A DNA stretch of 64,000 bases from Tateyamaria sp. ANG-S1 (GTDB lineage: Bacteria > Pseudomonadota > Alphaproteobacteria > Rhodobacterales > Rhodobacteraceae). Both the position numbers and the translations under genes were made by a program. The notes beneath the pieces were generated by a model, which saw nothing but the letters and a program-made list of their open reading frames with translations, was not told the origin of the DNA and ran no database searches. Shown here piece by piece: positions 43,847-51,927 of this stretch (its first letter is position 1; each line of letters opens with the position of its first letter). Location: assembly GCF_000814025.1 (NCBI RefSeq), contig NZ_JWLL01000005.1, positions 248,001 through 312,000 of the forward strand. The letters are read 5' to 3'.

Positions 43847-44689
43847 ATGAAAGACGACCACCGCAGCCCGTTCCGCGATGCCTATACCGACCGCAAGGCC
43901 GTCGAAGGCGCCCCCGATACACCACAGACACGCTCGCCCGCCTATGGTCTGGCCTTTGCCGACGACGAATTCCTGTGCCGGGACGAACTGCGCCCCGTGC
44001 GGCTGCAGCTCGAATTGCTGAAGCCCGAGATGATGATGAACGAACAGGGCGTCGAAAGCACGATTGTTCTCTTCGGCGGCGCGCGCATCCCCGACCCGGA
44101 AAACAAGGGCGAGGCACGCACCCAAACCCTCGCTGACCTGTCGTCCTTCTACGACGAAGCGCGCGAGTTCTCGCGACTGATGACGCTCACGTCCATGGAG
44201 ACGGGCGGCACGGAAAACGTGATCGTCACCGGCGGCGGCCCCGGCGTGATGGAGGCGGGCAACCGCGGCGCCGTCGATGCCGGTGGCCGCTCCATCGGGC
44301 TCAACATCGTGCTGCCGTTCGAACAGGCGCCCAACGCCTATGTCACGCCTGACCTCTGCTTCAACTTCCACTACTTCGCCATCCGCAAGATGCACTTCCT
44401 GATGCGCGCCCGCGCCATCTGCGTCTTCCCCGGCGGCTTTGGCACGCTGGACGAACTGTTCGAATCCCTCACCCTGATCCAGACAGGCCGGATGGAGCGT
44501 GTGCCCTTCCTCCTCTTCGGTCGCGCCTTCTGGGACAAGATCATCAACTGGGATGCGCTGTCGGACGCAGGTACCATCTCCGCCGACGATCTCGACCTCT
44601 TCCGCTTCGTCGACACGGCACAGGAAGCGATCGAAGTCATCAACACCTGGGCCCCCACCGGCAAACGCGGCGAGGTTCCCGGCAGATAA
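43847..44689 (+). CDS. LOG family protein (280 aa)
   Basis: The protein has the Rossmann-like LOG fold with GGGPGVMEAGNRGA and PGGFGTLDELFE, the nucleotide-binding pair of cytokinin riboside 5'-monophosphate phosphoribohydrolases and related nucleotide-cleaving enzymes. It is longer than plant LOG (about 200 aa) by an N-terminal extension (DAYTDRKAVEGAPDTPQTRSPAYGLAFADDEFLCRDELRPVRLQLELLKPE). An ATG with CAGGAGAG upstream was chosen over a nearby GTG. It probably hydrolyses AMP-like or related nucleotides. Confidence 0.82.
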   Translation: MKDDHRSPFRDAYTDRKAVEGAPDTPQTRSPAYGLAFADDEFLCRDELRPVRLQLELLKPEMMMNEQGVESTIVLFGGARIPDPENKGEARTQTLADLSSFYDEAREFSRLMTLTSMETGGTENVIVTGGGPGVMEAGNRGAVDAGGRSIGLNIVLPFEQAPNAYVTPDLCFNFHYFAIRKMHFLMRARAICVFPGGFGTLDELFESLTLIQTGRMERVPFLLFGRAFWDKIINWDALSDAGTISADDLDLFRFVDTAQEAIEVINTWAPTGKRGEVPGR

Positions 44690-44753
44690 ATCTCGGAACC
44701 CTTGCCGCCCTGACCCGTTGTCCCCCCGAACAATTGCTGAACCGGAGGGAACA

Positions 44754-45107
44754 ATGGCACAGGTAAGAAACGGCAAGGCTGACACATCCGACGTGGCAGC
44801 ACAGATCGAAGTGATCAAGTCCGACATCGCAGCGCTGACGGCCCTGATGGGCGACGTCGCCTCGCAAAAGGCCGAAGGGCCCACGGCGGACGCGGCTGGC
44901 ATGGCAGACAAAGTCAAACAGACCGCCACCGATCAGGCAACACTCGCACAATTGCGCGCGTAGGACATGGGCGCATCAGTGCGCACAGCAGCCGAAGATG
45001 GGTATGCCAAGACCGAGGACGCAATCCGCCAGCAACCCGCCATGGCGGTGGGGATCGCGGCAAGCGTCGGCTTCTTGGTCGGTCTTCTGACCACGCGCCA
45101 CGCATAA
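44754..45107 (+). pseudogene. DUF883/ElaB-YqjD-like protein split by an in-frame TAG
   Basis: From ATG 44754 (GGAGGGA upstream) the frame gives a coiled-coil head (AQIEVIKSDIAALTALMGDVASQKAEG...KQTATDQATLAQLRA) and stops at TAG 44961-44963. The same frame continues after the stop: DMGASVRTAAEDGYAKTEDAIRQQPAMAVGIAASVGFLVGLLTTRHA, i.e. the family's C-terminal glycine-rich membrane anchor, ending TAA at 45105. Restart is possible at ATG 44967. So the ribosome- or membrane-associated protein is probably in two pieces or non-functional unless the amber codon is read through. The next gene follows in overlap. Confidence 0.75.
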
Positions 45108-45466
45108 TGCTGGCGCAGATCAAACATAACGTCGCTCAGACCGCCCAGCGCGCAGCGCTCGGGGGGTTGGGCGGTATCTGCCTTCTGGCCGGGGTCGGTT
45201 TTCTGACCACGGCCCTTTTCATGTATTTGCTGACCCAAACCGATCCGATCACAACTTGCCTGATCATCGGCGGCGGTTTCTCTGGCATCGGACTTGTCTT
45301 TGTCGGCCTGTCGCGCACGGGCAAGCCATCAAAACCACCCGCCGTCGCAACGGCGCAAGCCGCACCTTCGGCGTCGGCCATGACGCCCGTGATGCTCGCC
45401 TTCCTCGACGGAGTACAAAAAGGCATGGCGGCACGTCAGGCTGCCAAATCCGGGAACAGCGGCTAA
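45107..45466 (+). CDS. YqjE-like / phage holin superfamily membrane protein (119 aa)
   Basis: Two hydrophobic helices (LGGICLLAGVGFLTTALFMYLL and TTCLIIGGGFSGIGLVFVGLS) follow an N-terminal amphipathic KHNVAQTAQRAAL, as in YqjE/Holin-X. The start overlaps the stop of the split DUF883 gene by one base; yqjD-yqjE pairs are a standard operon. The C-terminal tail (AATAQAAPSASAM...) is unusually long and low-complexity. Confidence 0.72.
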   Translation: MLAQIKHNVAQTAQRAALGGLGGICLLAGVGFLTTALFMYLLTQTDPITTCLIIGGGFSGIGLVFVGLSRTGKPSKPPAVATAQAAPSASAMTPVMLAFLDGVQKGMAARQAAKSGNSG

Positions 45467-45467
45467 A

Positions 45468-45680
45468 TCAGGCGGCCATCTCAGCGGGCAGCGTGCACAC
45501 CGCCACTCGGTGCGGCAGCGTTTCAACCACATCGCCCGTCGCCGTCTCGCGGATCGAATAGCCATACCCGGCCAACCGATGCTTCCACTCGCGACGCGAC
45601 AGCGCCTGGCTGCGTTCACGGCTCACCAGATCCAGCACCTGCGCTTCGACAAACGGGTCATTTCCAAAAAACACGGACAT
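45468..45680 (-). CDS. Conserved hypothetical protein of about 70 aa
   Basis: The frame starts MSVFFGNDPFVEAQVLDLVSRERSQAL and continues with REWKHRLAGYGYSIRETATGDVVETLPHRVAVCTLPAEM. Sense codons fit GC-rich usage, and the start follows a run of ATG-like codons (MMIMS), so I chose the third Met. It may be a small metabolic or regulator protein; no family is recognised. It is convergent with the YqjE-like gene. Confidence 0.55.
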   Translation of the reverse strand: MSVFFGNDPFVEAQVLDLVSRERSQALSRREWKHRLAGYGYSIRETATGDVVETLPHRVAVCTLPAEMAA

Positions 45681-45788
45681 AATCATCACTCCATTTCCTT
45701 TTCCCTGAGCCTGTCATGCCAAGGCACCGTGGCGCCATTGGTGCGCAAACGGGAAAAGATTGTGACGATTTCGCGAACAATAACGGCG

Positions 45789-46979
45789 TCAGCCGCCCAA
45801 ACCGGCTTCTGCCGCAATCTCCTTGCGGCTCTTGCGCGCGCGCTCAGTCGCCGATTTCAACTGCCCACAGGCGGCCAGAATATCTTCACCCCGCGGCGTC
45901 CGGATGGGTGAGGCATAGCCCGCCTGATAGATGATATTGGCAAAGGCACGGATCCGATTGTTCGACGACCGCTTGTAGGGCGCGCCGGGCCATTCGTTGA
46001 ACGGGATCAGGTTCACCTTGGCCGGAATGCCCTCCAGCAGTTCAACCAACCGATGCGCATCCTCATCGGTATCATTCACCCCGTCCAGCATCACATATTC
46101 AAAGGTGATCCGCTCCGAATTGCGCCCCCGCGGGTAGGCTTTCAACGCCTCCAGCAGCGCTTCAATGTTCCAGCGCTTGTTGATCGGCACCAACTTATTG
46201 CGGACCTCATCCGTGGTGGCATGAAAAGACACCGCCAACTGGCACCCAATCTCATTCGCCGTCCGCTCAATCTCCGGCACGACGCCCGATGTGCTCAACG
46301 TGATCCGACGACGGCTAAGCTGAATGCCCTCCTCGTCCATGCAGATCTTCATCGCATCGCGCACATTCTCGAAATTATAAAGCGGCTCGCCCATACCCAT
46401 CAGCACGATGTTGGAAAGCAGCCGTGTCTCATCCTTCGGCGCCCCGGGCACCGGCCACTCGTCCAGATCATCGCGCGCCATCATCACCTGACCAACAATC
46501 TCCGCCGCAGTCAGATTGCGCACCAGCTTCTGCGTGCCGGTATGACAGAACGAACAGGTCAGCGTACACCCGACCTGAGACGACACACACAACGTCCCGC
46601 GATCCTCCTCGGGGATATAGACAACCTCAACCTCATGCCCACCGGCAATGCGTACCAACCACTTGCGGGTGCCATCGACACTCACCTGCTTCGACACCAC
46701 CTCGGGGATCTCGATGACAAACTTTTCTGCCAACTCGGCACGATACACCTTCGACAGGTTTGTCATCGCCTCAAAGTCACGCACGCCCCACTGATAAATC
46801 CACTGCCAGATCTGCCCCACGCGCATCTTCGCCTGCTTCTCCGGCGTGCCGTGGGCCACCAAAACCTCCCGCAACTGCGGGCGGGTCAGACCCACAAGGT
46901 TCAAAGGCCCCTCCGGCAATTTCCGGGGGATCGTCAAAACATCCTGCGTGATCGGCGCGTCAGCCATAGCGATATCCAT
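45789..46979 (-). CDS. rlmN: 23S rRNA (adenine-2503-C2)-methyltransferase
   Basis: Radical-SAM enzyme (396 aa) that methylates A2503 of 23S rRNA and A37 of some tRNAs. The motif [15 protein letters not shown] holds the CxxxCxxC cluster, and a second catalytic Cys is in LAACGQLK at the C-terminus. The [11 protein letters not shown] segment and [10 protein letters not shown] are typical. An upstream ATG (MDIAM) is possible; the family start MADAPI at 46967 is also acceptable. Confidence 0.95.
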   Translation of the reverse strand: MDIAMADAPITQDVLTIPRKLPEGPLNLVGLTRPQLREVLVAHGTPEKQAKMRVGQIWQWIYQWGVRDFEAMTNLSKVYRAELAEKFVIEIPEVVSKQVSVDGTRKWLVRIAGGHEVEVVYIPEEDRGTLCVSSQVGCTLTCSFCHTGTQKLVRNLTAAEIVGQVMMARDDLDEWPVPGAPKDETRLLSNIVLMGMGEPLYNFENVRDAMKICMDEEGIQLSRRRITLSTSGVVPEIERTANEIGCQLAVSFHATTDEVRNKLVPINKRWNIEALLEALKAYPRGRNSERITFEYVMLDGVNDTDEDAHRLVELLEGIPAKVNLIPFNEWPGAPYKRSSNNRIRAFANIIYQAGYASPIRTPRGEDILAACGQLKSATERARKSRKEIAAEAGLGG

Positions 46980-47070
46980 AAATAGGGTGATGCGCCCCTA
47001 TATAGGAAACCAACCAACAATCAAAAGGATTCGCCCAAAACGAAAAGAGCAGCGGCCAAAACCACTGCCC

Positions 47071-47122
47071 TTCTTCTGGCTAAAAATACCTTCGGGGAGT
47101 TTGAGGGGCAGACAGCCCCTCA
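47071..47122. repeat. Dispersed intergenic element, family 1, copy 2
   Basis: TTCTTCTGGCTAAAAATACC followed by TTCGGGG, then TGAGGGGC-AGACA-GCCCCTCA. The left box is nearly identical to those at 20607 and 49610. Confidence 0.7.
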
Positions 47123-47165
47123 TCATCAAAAATGAATCGCGCGCGCCGTCAGGCGCACCTCTGGA

Positions 47166-47735
47166 TCACTCGGCGGCTACGTTGCCCTTCGGCTCCCACG
47201 CAAACGGGGCAAAGGCCGCGTCGGTCGGCGTCTCGAACAGCGCATTGGTAAAGTTCGACATCACCTTCTGCGCATAGATCAGAATGGTATCCAGGATCGC
47301 ACGCTCCCCATATCCCGCCGCCTCAAAGGCCGCGATGGCCTCAGCCCCCGGACGCCCATGACTGTCGCGAATGGCCAGGGTAAAGGTCCGCAGCGCCTCC
47401 AGCTTTGCGGGCAGCGGCGTCTCGTCCCGCAGTGCGTTCACGACATCCTCGTCGATCTTTTCCATCTTCGCGATGCCGGTATGGGCCGGCACACAATAGT
47501 GGCATTGGTTGGCAACATTGATGGCCATCCAGACAACGGTGCGTTCCTCGGGGGTAAAGGCCGTGTCGCTGATCGCAAGGCGATGCAGGTGCTGATACCC
47601 CTCCAGCAGACCGGGGCTTTCCGCCATGACCCCGTGCAGGCTCGGCAAGCGACCAAACGCCTTGATCGAGTTTTCAAGCAGCGGCTTCGAGGCTTCGGGC
47701 GCAGTGTCGAGGGTGTGAACAGTGGTGGTGACCAT
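47166..47735 (-). CDS. Carboxymuconolactone decarboxylase / AhpD-like protein (189 aa)
   Basis: The family core is seen: ERTVVWMAINVANQCHYCVPAHTGIA with the redox Cys-x-x-Cys and a His near it, as in alkylhydroperoxidase AhpD. It may reduce peroxides through lipoyl or another thiol donor. Length is normal. It stands alone, and a family-1 element lies just downstream. Confidence 0.85.
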   Translation of the reverse strand: MVTTTVHTLDTAPEASKPLLENSIKAFGRLPSLHGVMAESPGLLEGYQHLHRLAISDTAFTPEERTVVWMAINVANQCHYCVPAHTGIAKMEKIDEDVVNALRDETPLPAKLEALRTFTLAIRDSHGRPGAEAIAAFEAAGYGERAILDTILIYAQKVMSNFTNALFETPTDAAFAPFAWEPKGNVAAE

Positions 47736-47872
47736 GTCGAATTCCTTTCGGGTGATGACGTACAGTCACGTAGTAAGGGACCTAAAGGTTCCAAACTGCC
47801 CGAATGCACAAAAGGGCCGTGCATGTCCGCACAGCCCCTCGCAGCCTTGTGATTTGAAATGAGCCTGCGCCG

Positions 47873-48403
47873 CTACCCGGCGCAGCGCGCCTCGGCGTCC
47901 TCAACAGCCGCGGTAAAGCCCAGCAGAGAGAACGTGTCCTTGGTCGTCGTCCCCCGGCTCGAAATCCCGGTGACAACCGCATCGGCCCCGCGCTTCATGG
48001 CGGTCACGATCTTGGCATCATCCGCCGGGGTCGCGGGCCAGGCCCACTCGCCTTCGGTAAAAAGCTCAAACTCATTGCCGCCAATGTTCACATTCACGGT
48101 CGATCCGGACCGGAACGGATACCCACCGGTAAAGGCCACCTGCCCCTTGGCATCCGCGCTCGGGCGGTAAAACACCATCAACAGAATGTCGCCGCGGGTC
48201 GCCGCCACAACGCGGCCCTCACGGGTGTTGACCACTTCCTTGGGCGTCGCCACGCCCCAGCATTCGGTCGGGTTATCTTCGACAAACACGCTCCAGTCGG
48301 TCTTGGCCGCAACGCGGTTCGTGCTCTGCTCCTGCGCAAGACCGGCACCCGCCATAAGCGAAAGCGCGCCGACCGCTCCAATCATCGTCTTTGTAAATGC
48401 CAT
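47873..48403 (-). CDS. Invasion-associated locus B (IalB) family protein (176 aa)
   Basis: A signal peptide (MIGAVGALSLMAGAGLAQ) precedes the IalB pattern: CWGVATPKEVVNTREGRVV, GDILLMVFYRPS, GGYPFRSGSTVNVNIGGNEFELFTEGEWAW, MKRGADAVVTGISSRGTTTKDTFSLLGFTAAVEDAEARC. Two Cys are conserved. Function in free-living relatives is unknown; in Bartonella it relates to cell entry. I chose the ATG of MAFTKTMIG. Confidence 0.82.
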   Translation of the reverse strand: MAFTKTMIGAVGALSLMAGAGLAQEQSTNRVAAKTDWSVFVEDNPTECWGVATPKEVVNTREGRVVAATRGDILLMVFYRPSADAKGQVAFTGGYPFRSGSTVNVNIGGNEFELFTEGEWAWPATPADDAKIVTAMKRGADAVVTGISSRGTTTKDTFSLLGFTAAVEDAEARCAG

Positions 48404-48580
48404 AGCCACAGCCTCCAAGCTGTTCGAAACCTCAATACCTGAACCGTCCCCCGGGTGCGTCATTTTCGGCGCATTCTCTTGCAAGAGCGGTCTTTCTTCT
48501 CGACAAGTGGCACATTAGCGCGAAAGGCGCGACGCAGGAAAGATGAATTGGCGGGAAATCGCCAAGTTGTGAGGGAAAAG

Positions 48581-49573
48581 ATGACGCATCCGGCACATGG
48601 CGCGGTCACCCTGGCCGAAATCTGGCGCGGCCCCTTCCTGGAAAGCGCGCATCAGGGCCACGCGGTCATCTGCGACGACACCGGCCAGATCGTTGAGGCA
48701 TGGGGCGAACCCGGCACCGTCGTGCTGCCCCGCTCCTCCTCCAAAATGATCCAAGCCCTGCCCCTCCTGACAAGCGGCGCAGCCGCAGCCCACAACCTGA
48801 CCCCAGAACACCTCGCCCTCGCCTGCGCCTCGCACCAGGGCGCACCCGTCCACGTGGACAAGGTCGGCGCATGGCTCTCCGCCATCGGCAAGAACGACGA
48901 TGACTTCAAATGCGGCCCCCAAGAATCCCGCGACCCGGACCTGCGCACCGCCATGATCAAGGCCAATGAGGCCCCCTGCCGCATCCACAACAACTGCTCC
49001 GGCAAACACACTGGCTTCCTGACGCTGGCTAAGCACCTCGGCGCGGGCCCCAACTACGTGGACCCCGACCACCCCGTGCAAAAAGCCTGCCTCGAAGCCT
49101 TCGAGCAGGTCACAAACGAAACCTCCCCCGGCTACGGGATCGACGGCTGCTCCGCCCCCAACTTCGCCTGCACCCTACACGGCATGGCGCGCGCCATGGC
49201 GCACTTCGCCGCCGCCGACCCCGACAGCGCCGAAGGCGAACTGCGCAACGCCATGACGGCCCACCCCGACCTCGTCGCAGGCGAGGGGCGCGCCTGCACG
49301 CGCCTCATGCGTGCCATGAACGGGAAGGTCGCGATCAAGACCGGGGCCGAAGCGTTCTTCATCGCGATCCTACCCGAACAGCGCATGGGCGTGGCCCTCA
49401 AAATCACCGACGGCGGCACCCGCGCCGCCGAATGCGCCATCGCCCAAATCCTTGTCCGGCTCGGCGCGCTCGACCCCAACCACCCCGAAGCACTGGCCTA
49501 CACCAGCGCGCCCATCAAAAACTGGGACGGGCTGACAACCGGCCACCTCCGCGCCGCCCCCGCACTCCTCTAA
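48581..49573 (+). CDS. L-asparaginase, ReAV-type (class 3, 330 aa)
   Basis: The sequence matches the asparaginase II family of Rhizobium etli ReAV. S52-x-x-K55 (RSSSKM), S84 (ACASHQG), and the metal-site residues C139, K142 and C190 (NNCSGKHTG, GIDGCSAPNF) align with the ReAV nucleophile and zinc site. It hydrolyses asparagine to aspartate and ammonia. I chose the ATG preceded by GAGGGA. A terminator hairpin is just after the stop. Confidence 0.9.
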   Translation: MTHPAHGAVTLAEIWRGPFLESAHQGHAVICDDTGQIVEAWGEPGTVVLPRSSSKMIQALPLLTSGAAAAHNLTPEHLALACASHQGAPVHVDKVGAWLSAIGKNDDDFKCGPQESRDPDLRTAMIKANEAPCRIHNNCSGKHTGFLTLAKHLGAGPNYVDPDHPVQKACLEAFEQVTNETSPGYGIDGCSAPNFACTLHGMARAMAHFAAADPDSAEGELRNAMTAHPDLVAGEGRACTRLMRAMNGKVAIKTGAEAFFIAILPEQRMGVALKITDGGTRAAECAIAQILVRLGALDPNHPEALAYTSAPIKNWDGLTTGHLRAAPALL

Positions 49574-49593
49574 GGCGGATCAAGATCCGCCTT
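49572..49593 (+). terminator. Hairpin after asparaginase; also CGTARGG element
   Basis: AAGGCGGAT-CAAG-ATCCGCCTT is a perfect 9-base-pair hairpin beginning inside the asparaginase stop. Read on the minus strand it starts CGTAAGGCGGATC and belongs to the CGTARGG hairpin family also found at 53527, 55031 and 55886. Confidence 0.7.
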
Positions 49594-49609
49594 ACGCACG
49601 ACAACCCTG

Positions 49610-49669
49610 TTTCTTCCGACTGAAAATACCACGGGGGAGGCGCGCAGCGCCGGGGGCAGCGCCCCCTCA
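49610..49669. repeat. Dispersed intergenic element, family 1, copy 3
   Basis: TTTCTTCCGACTGAAAATACC, then GGCGCGCAGCGCC and GGGGGC-AGC-GCCCCC. It reaches into the last codon of serB on the other strand. The GC hairpins match copy 1 closely. Confidence 0.75.
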
Positions 49670-50545
49670 CACGCTCACAAATTCAGACCGCGCATAGCCC
49701 TGCAGGTACAACAGCGCCGTCAAATCCCCGAAATTCACCCGCACATCACATTGCGCCGCCACAGCAGGCTTCGCGTGCAAGGCCACACCCATCCCCGCGC
49801 GCCCCAGCATCTTCAGATCATTGGCCCCATCACCCACAGCCAGCACATCCGCCTCGGCAATCGCCAACCGCGCCGTGATCTCTTCCAAGGCATCTACCTT
49901 GGCCTGCTGCCCAAGGATCGGCATACCCACCTCACCCGTCAGCACACCACCTTTGGCCAACAACGTATTGGCCCGATTCTCATCAAAGCCCAACTTGCCC
50001 GCCACAGCAGAGGTAAACGCGGTAAACCCACCGGACACCAAGGCCGCATAAGCGCCATGCGCCTTCATTGTCGCCAACAAGACCGGCCCACCGGGCATCA
50101 GGGTAATCCGCTCCTCCAGCACCTGCCCAATCACCGCCTCGGGCAGGTCCTTTAACAACCCAACGCGCTCGCGGATCGCTTCCTCGAAATCCAACTCACC
50201 GTTCATGGCGCGGGCCGTGATGTCCTTCACCCGATCCCCAACGCCTGCCACATCGGCCAGCTCGTCGATGCACTCCTGCTGGATCATGGTGCTGTCCATA
50301 TCGGCCAGCAGCATCTTCTTCCGACGCCCCTCCATGGGCAGGATGACCAGATCCACACCCAAGCCCTGCAGGTCCGCCCACACTTCCCACCGATTGTCCG
50401 GCATCACCTCCAGCGAAAACGCCGCCGCCTCGTCCACGGCCAGCCACTGCACATCGCCACCCCCCCACGCATTGCGCAGATTGTCGATCAAGGCAGGGTC
50501 CAGTGATGGCTTGGCAGGGTCTGTTAACAGGGTACAAACAAACAT
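49667..50545 (-). CDS. serB: Phosphoserine phosphatase
   Basis: Last step of serine synthesis. The protein (292 aa) has an ACT-like N-terminal domain, then HAD motifs: LLADMDSTMIQQECIDELAD with catalytic Asp-x-Asp-Ser-Thr, the LVSGGFTAF Ser/Thr region, and GDGANDLKML. It is divergent from serC. Its C-terminal codons overlap the family-1 element. Confidence 0.95.
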   Translation of the reverse strand: MFVCTLLTDPAKPSLDPALIDNLRNAWGGGDVQWLAVDEAAAFSLEVMPDNRWEVWADLQGLGVDLVILPMEGRRKKMLLADMDSTMIQQECIDELADVAGVGDRVKDITARAMNGELDFEEAIRERVGLLKDLPEAVIGQVLEERITLMPGGPVLLATMKAHGAYAALVSGGFTAFTSAVAGKLGFDENRANTLLAKGGVLTGEVGMPILGQQAKVDALEEITARLAIAEADVLAVGDGANDLKMLGRAGMGVALHAKPAVAAQCDVRVNFGDLTALLYLQGYARSEFVSV

Positions 50546-50625
50546 GAGGGTCCGTTTCCGATACGCGACGCAGATGTCGCAAATAAATGGTCAAGCGGCG
50601 CTATAGCCCCGGATTCCCGGTTGCA

Positions 50626-50680
50626 CCACCCCGCAGACCCCCATAAACGCGGCGGTGGGACACCCTTCCCCAACGAAGGG
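50626..50680 (+). ncRNA. Structured leader of serC, probably the serC RNA motif
   Basis: Two hairpins lie in the leader: CCACC-CCGC ... GCGG-C-GGTGG (50626-50658; 9 pairs with one bulge) and CCCTTC-CCCAAC-GAAGGG (50663-50680). The SD AAGGA (50692-50696) and ATG 50706 follow. A structured RNA upstream of serC (serC motif) is known in alphaproteobacteria; the hairpin layout fits, but I could not compare to the model. Confidence 0.55.
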
Positions 50681-50705
50681 CGCATATCTGTAAGGATAAC
50701 ATCAG

Positions 50706-51845
50706 ATGGCTACTACTGCTCCGGTCACGCGGCCGGCAAACCCGCGTTTTTCGTCTGGCCCCTGTGCCAAACCCCCCACCCATACACTCGCCGCACTCGC
50801 CGACGCGCCCCTTGGCCGCTCGCACCGTGCCGCCGAGGGCAAGTCCAAGCTCAAGCAGGCGATCGAGGAAACGCGCGAGATCCTCGGCGTCCCCGCCGAC
50901 TACAAGATCGGCATCGTCCCCGCCTCCGACACCGGCGCCTACGAGATGGCGATGTGGTCGCTGCTGGGCGAACGGCACGCCGAAATGGTCGCGTGGGAAT
51001 CCTTCGGCGCAGGCTGGGTCACCGACGTGGCCAAACAGCTCAAGATCGAACACACCGTCCACACCGCCGACTACGGCCAGATCGTGGACATGGCAGCCCT
51101 GAACTACGACCACGATGTCTGCTTCACCTGGAACGGCACCACGTCCGGCGTGCGCATGGCAAATGGTGACGCGATCCCCGCAGACCGCGCGGGCCTGACA
51201 CTCTGCGACGCCACCTCCGCCGCCTTCGCCATGGACCTGCCCTGGGACAAACTCGATGTGACCACGTTCTCCTGGCAAAAGGTGCTGGGCGGCGAAGCAG
51301 CCCACGGCATGCTGATCCTCAGCCCCCGCGCGGTAGAACGGCTGGAAAGCTACACGCCGCCATGGCCGCTCCCGAAAATCTTCCGCCTGACCAAAGGCGG
51401 CAAACTGATCGACGGCATCTTCCAAGGCGCAACAATCAACACCCCCTCCATGCTCGCAGTCGAGGATTACCTGTTCTCGCTTGCATGGGCCCGCGAGGTC
51501 GGCGGCTTGCAAGGGCTGATCGCCCGCGCCGAGGCCAACGCTCAAGCGGTGTTCGATTTCTGCGACCAGCACGACTGGATCGACAACCTCGCCACTGACC
51601 CGGCGACACGGTCCACAACCTCAGTCTGCCTCAAATTCACCGACGACCGGATCACCGATGGTGCGGCATTCGCCAAGGCCATCGCCAAACGGCTCGCAGA
51701 TGAAAACGTGGCGCTCGACATCGGCGCCTACCGCGACGCCCCTCCGGGCCTGCGCATCTGGTGCGGCGGCACGGTCGAAACATCAGACATCGAAGCAATG
51801 CTGCCCTGGCTCGCCCACGCCTTCGAAACCGAAATCAATTCCTGA
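50706..51845 (+). CDS. serC: Phosphoserine aminotransferase
   Basis: Class V PLP transaminase (379 aa) that converts 3-phosphohydroxypyruvate to phosphoserine. It contains [16 protein letters not shown], the long-variant family of alphaproteobacteria, [37 protein letters not shown] with the PLP Lys in SWQK, and [13 protein letters not shown]. It is the first gene of serC-serA behind the structured leader. Confidence 0.95.
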   Translation: MATTAPVTRPANPRFSSGPCAKPPTHTLAALADAPLGRSHRAAEGKSKLKQAIEETREILGVPADYKIGIVPASDTGAYEMAMWSLLGERHAEMVAWESFGAGWVTDVAKQLKIEHTVHTADYGQIVDMAALNYDHDVCFTWNGTTSGVRMANGDAIPADRAGLTLCDATSAAFAMDLPWDKLDVTTFSWQKVLGGEAAHGMLILSPRAVERLESYTPPWPLPKIFRLTKGGKLIDGIFQGATINTPSMLAVEDYLFSLAWAREVGGLQGLIARAEANAQAVFDFCDQHDWIDNLATDPATRSTTSVCLKFTDDRITDGAAFAKAIAKRLADENVALDIGAYRDAPPGLRIWCGGTVETSDIEAMLPWLAHAFETEINS

Positions 51846-51850
51846 CACAC

Positions 51851-51908
51851 CGCTCATCAGCTCCGCTGGAGCCTCTTCGCGAAGAGAGGCCAGCGGCCTC
51901 GATGAGCG
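51851..51908 (+). repeat. Long stem-loop between serC and serA
   Basis: Nested inverted repeats: CGCTCATC with GATGAGCG (51851 and 51901), CCGCTGG with CCAGCGG (51863 and 51890) and CCTCTTC-GC-GAAGAG (51872-51886). It lacks a T run. In the 82-base gap it probably sets relative serC/serA expression or is a processing site. Confidence 0.65.
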
Positions 51909-51927
51909 CGCCAAGAAAGACAGACAC

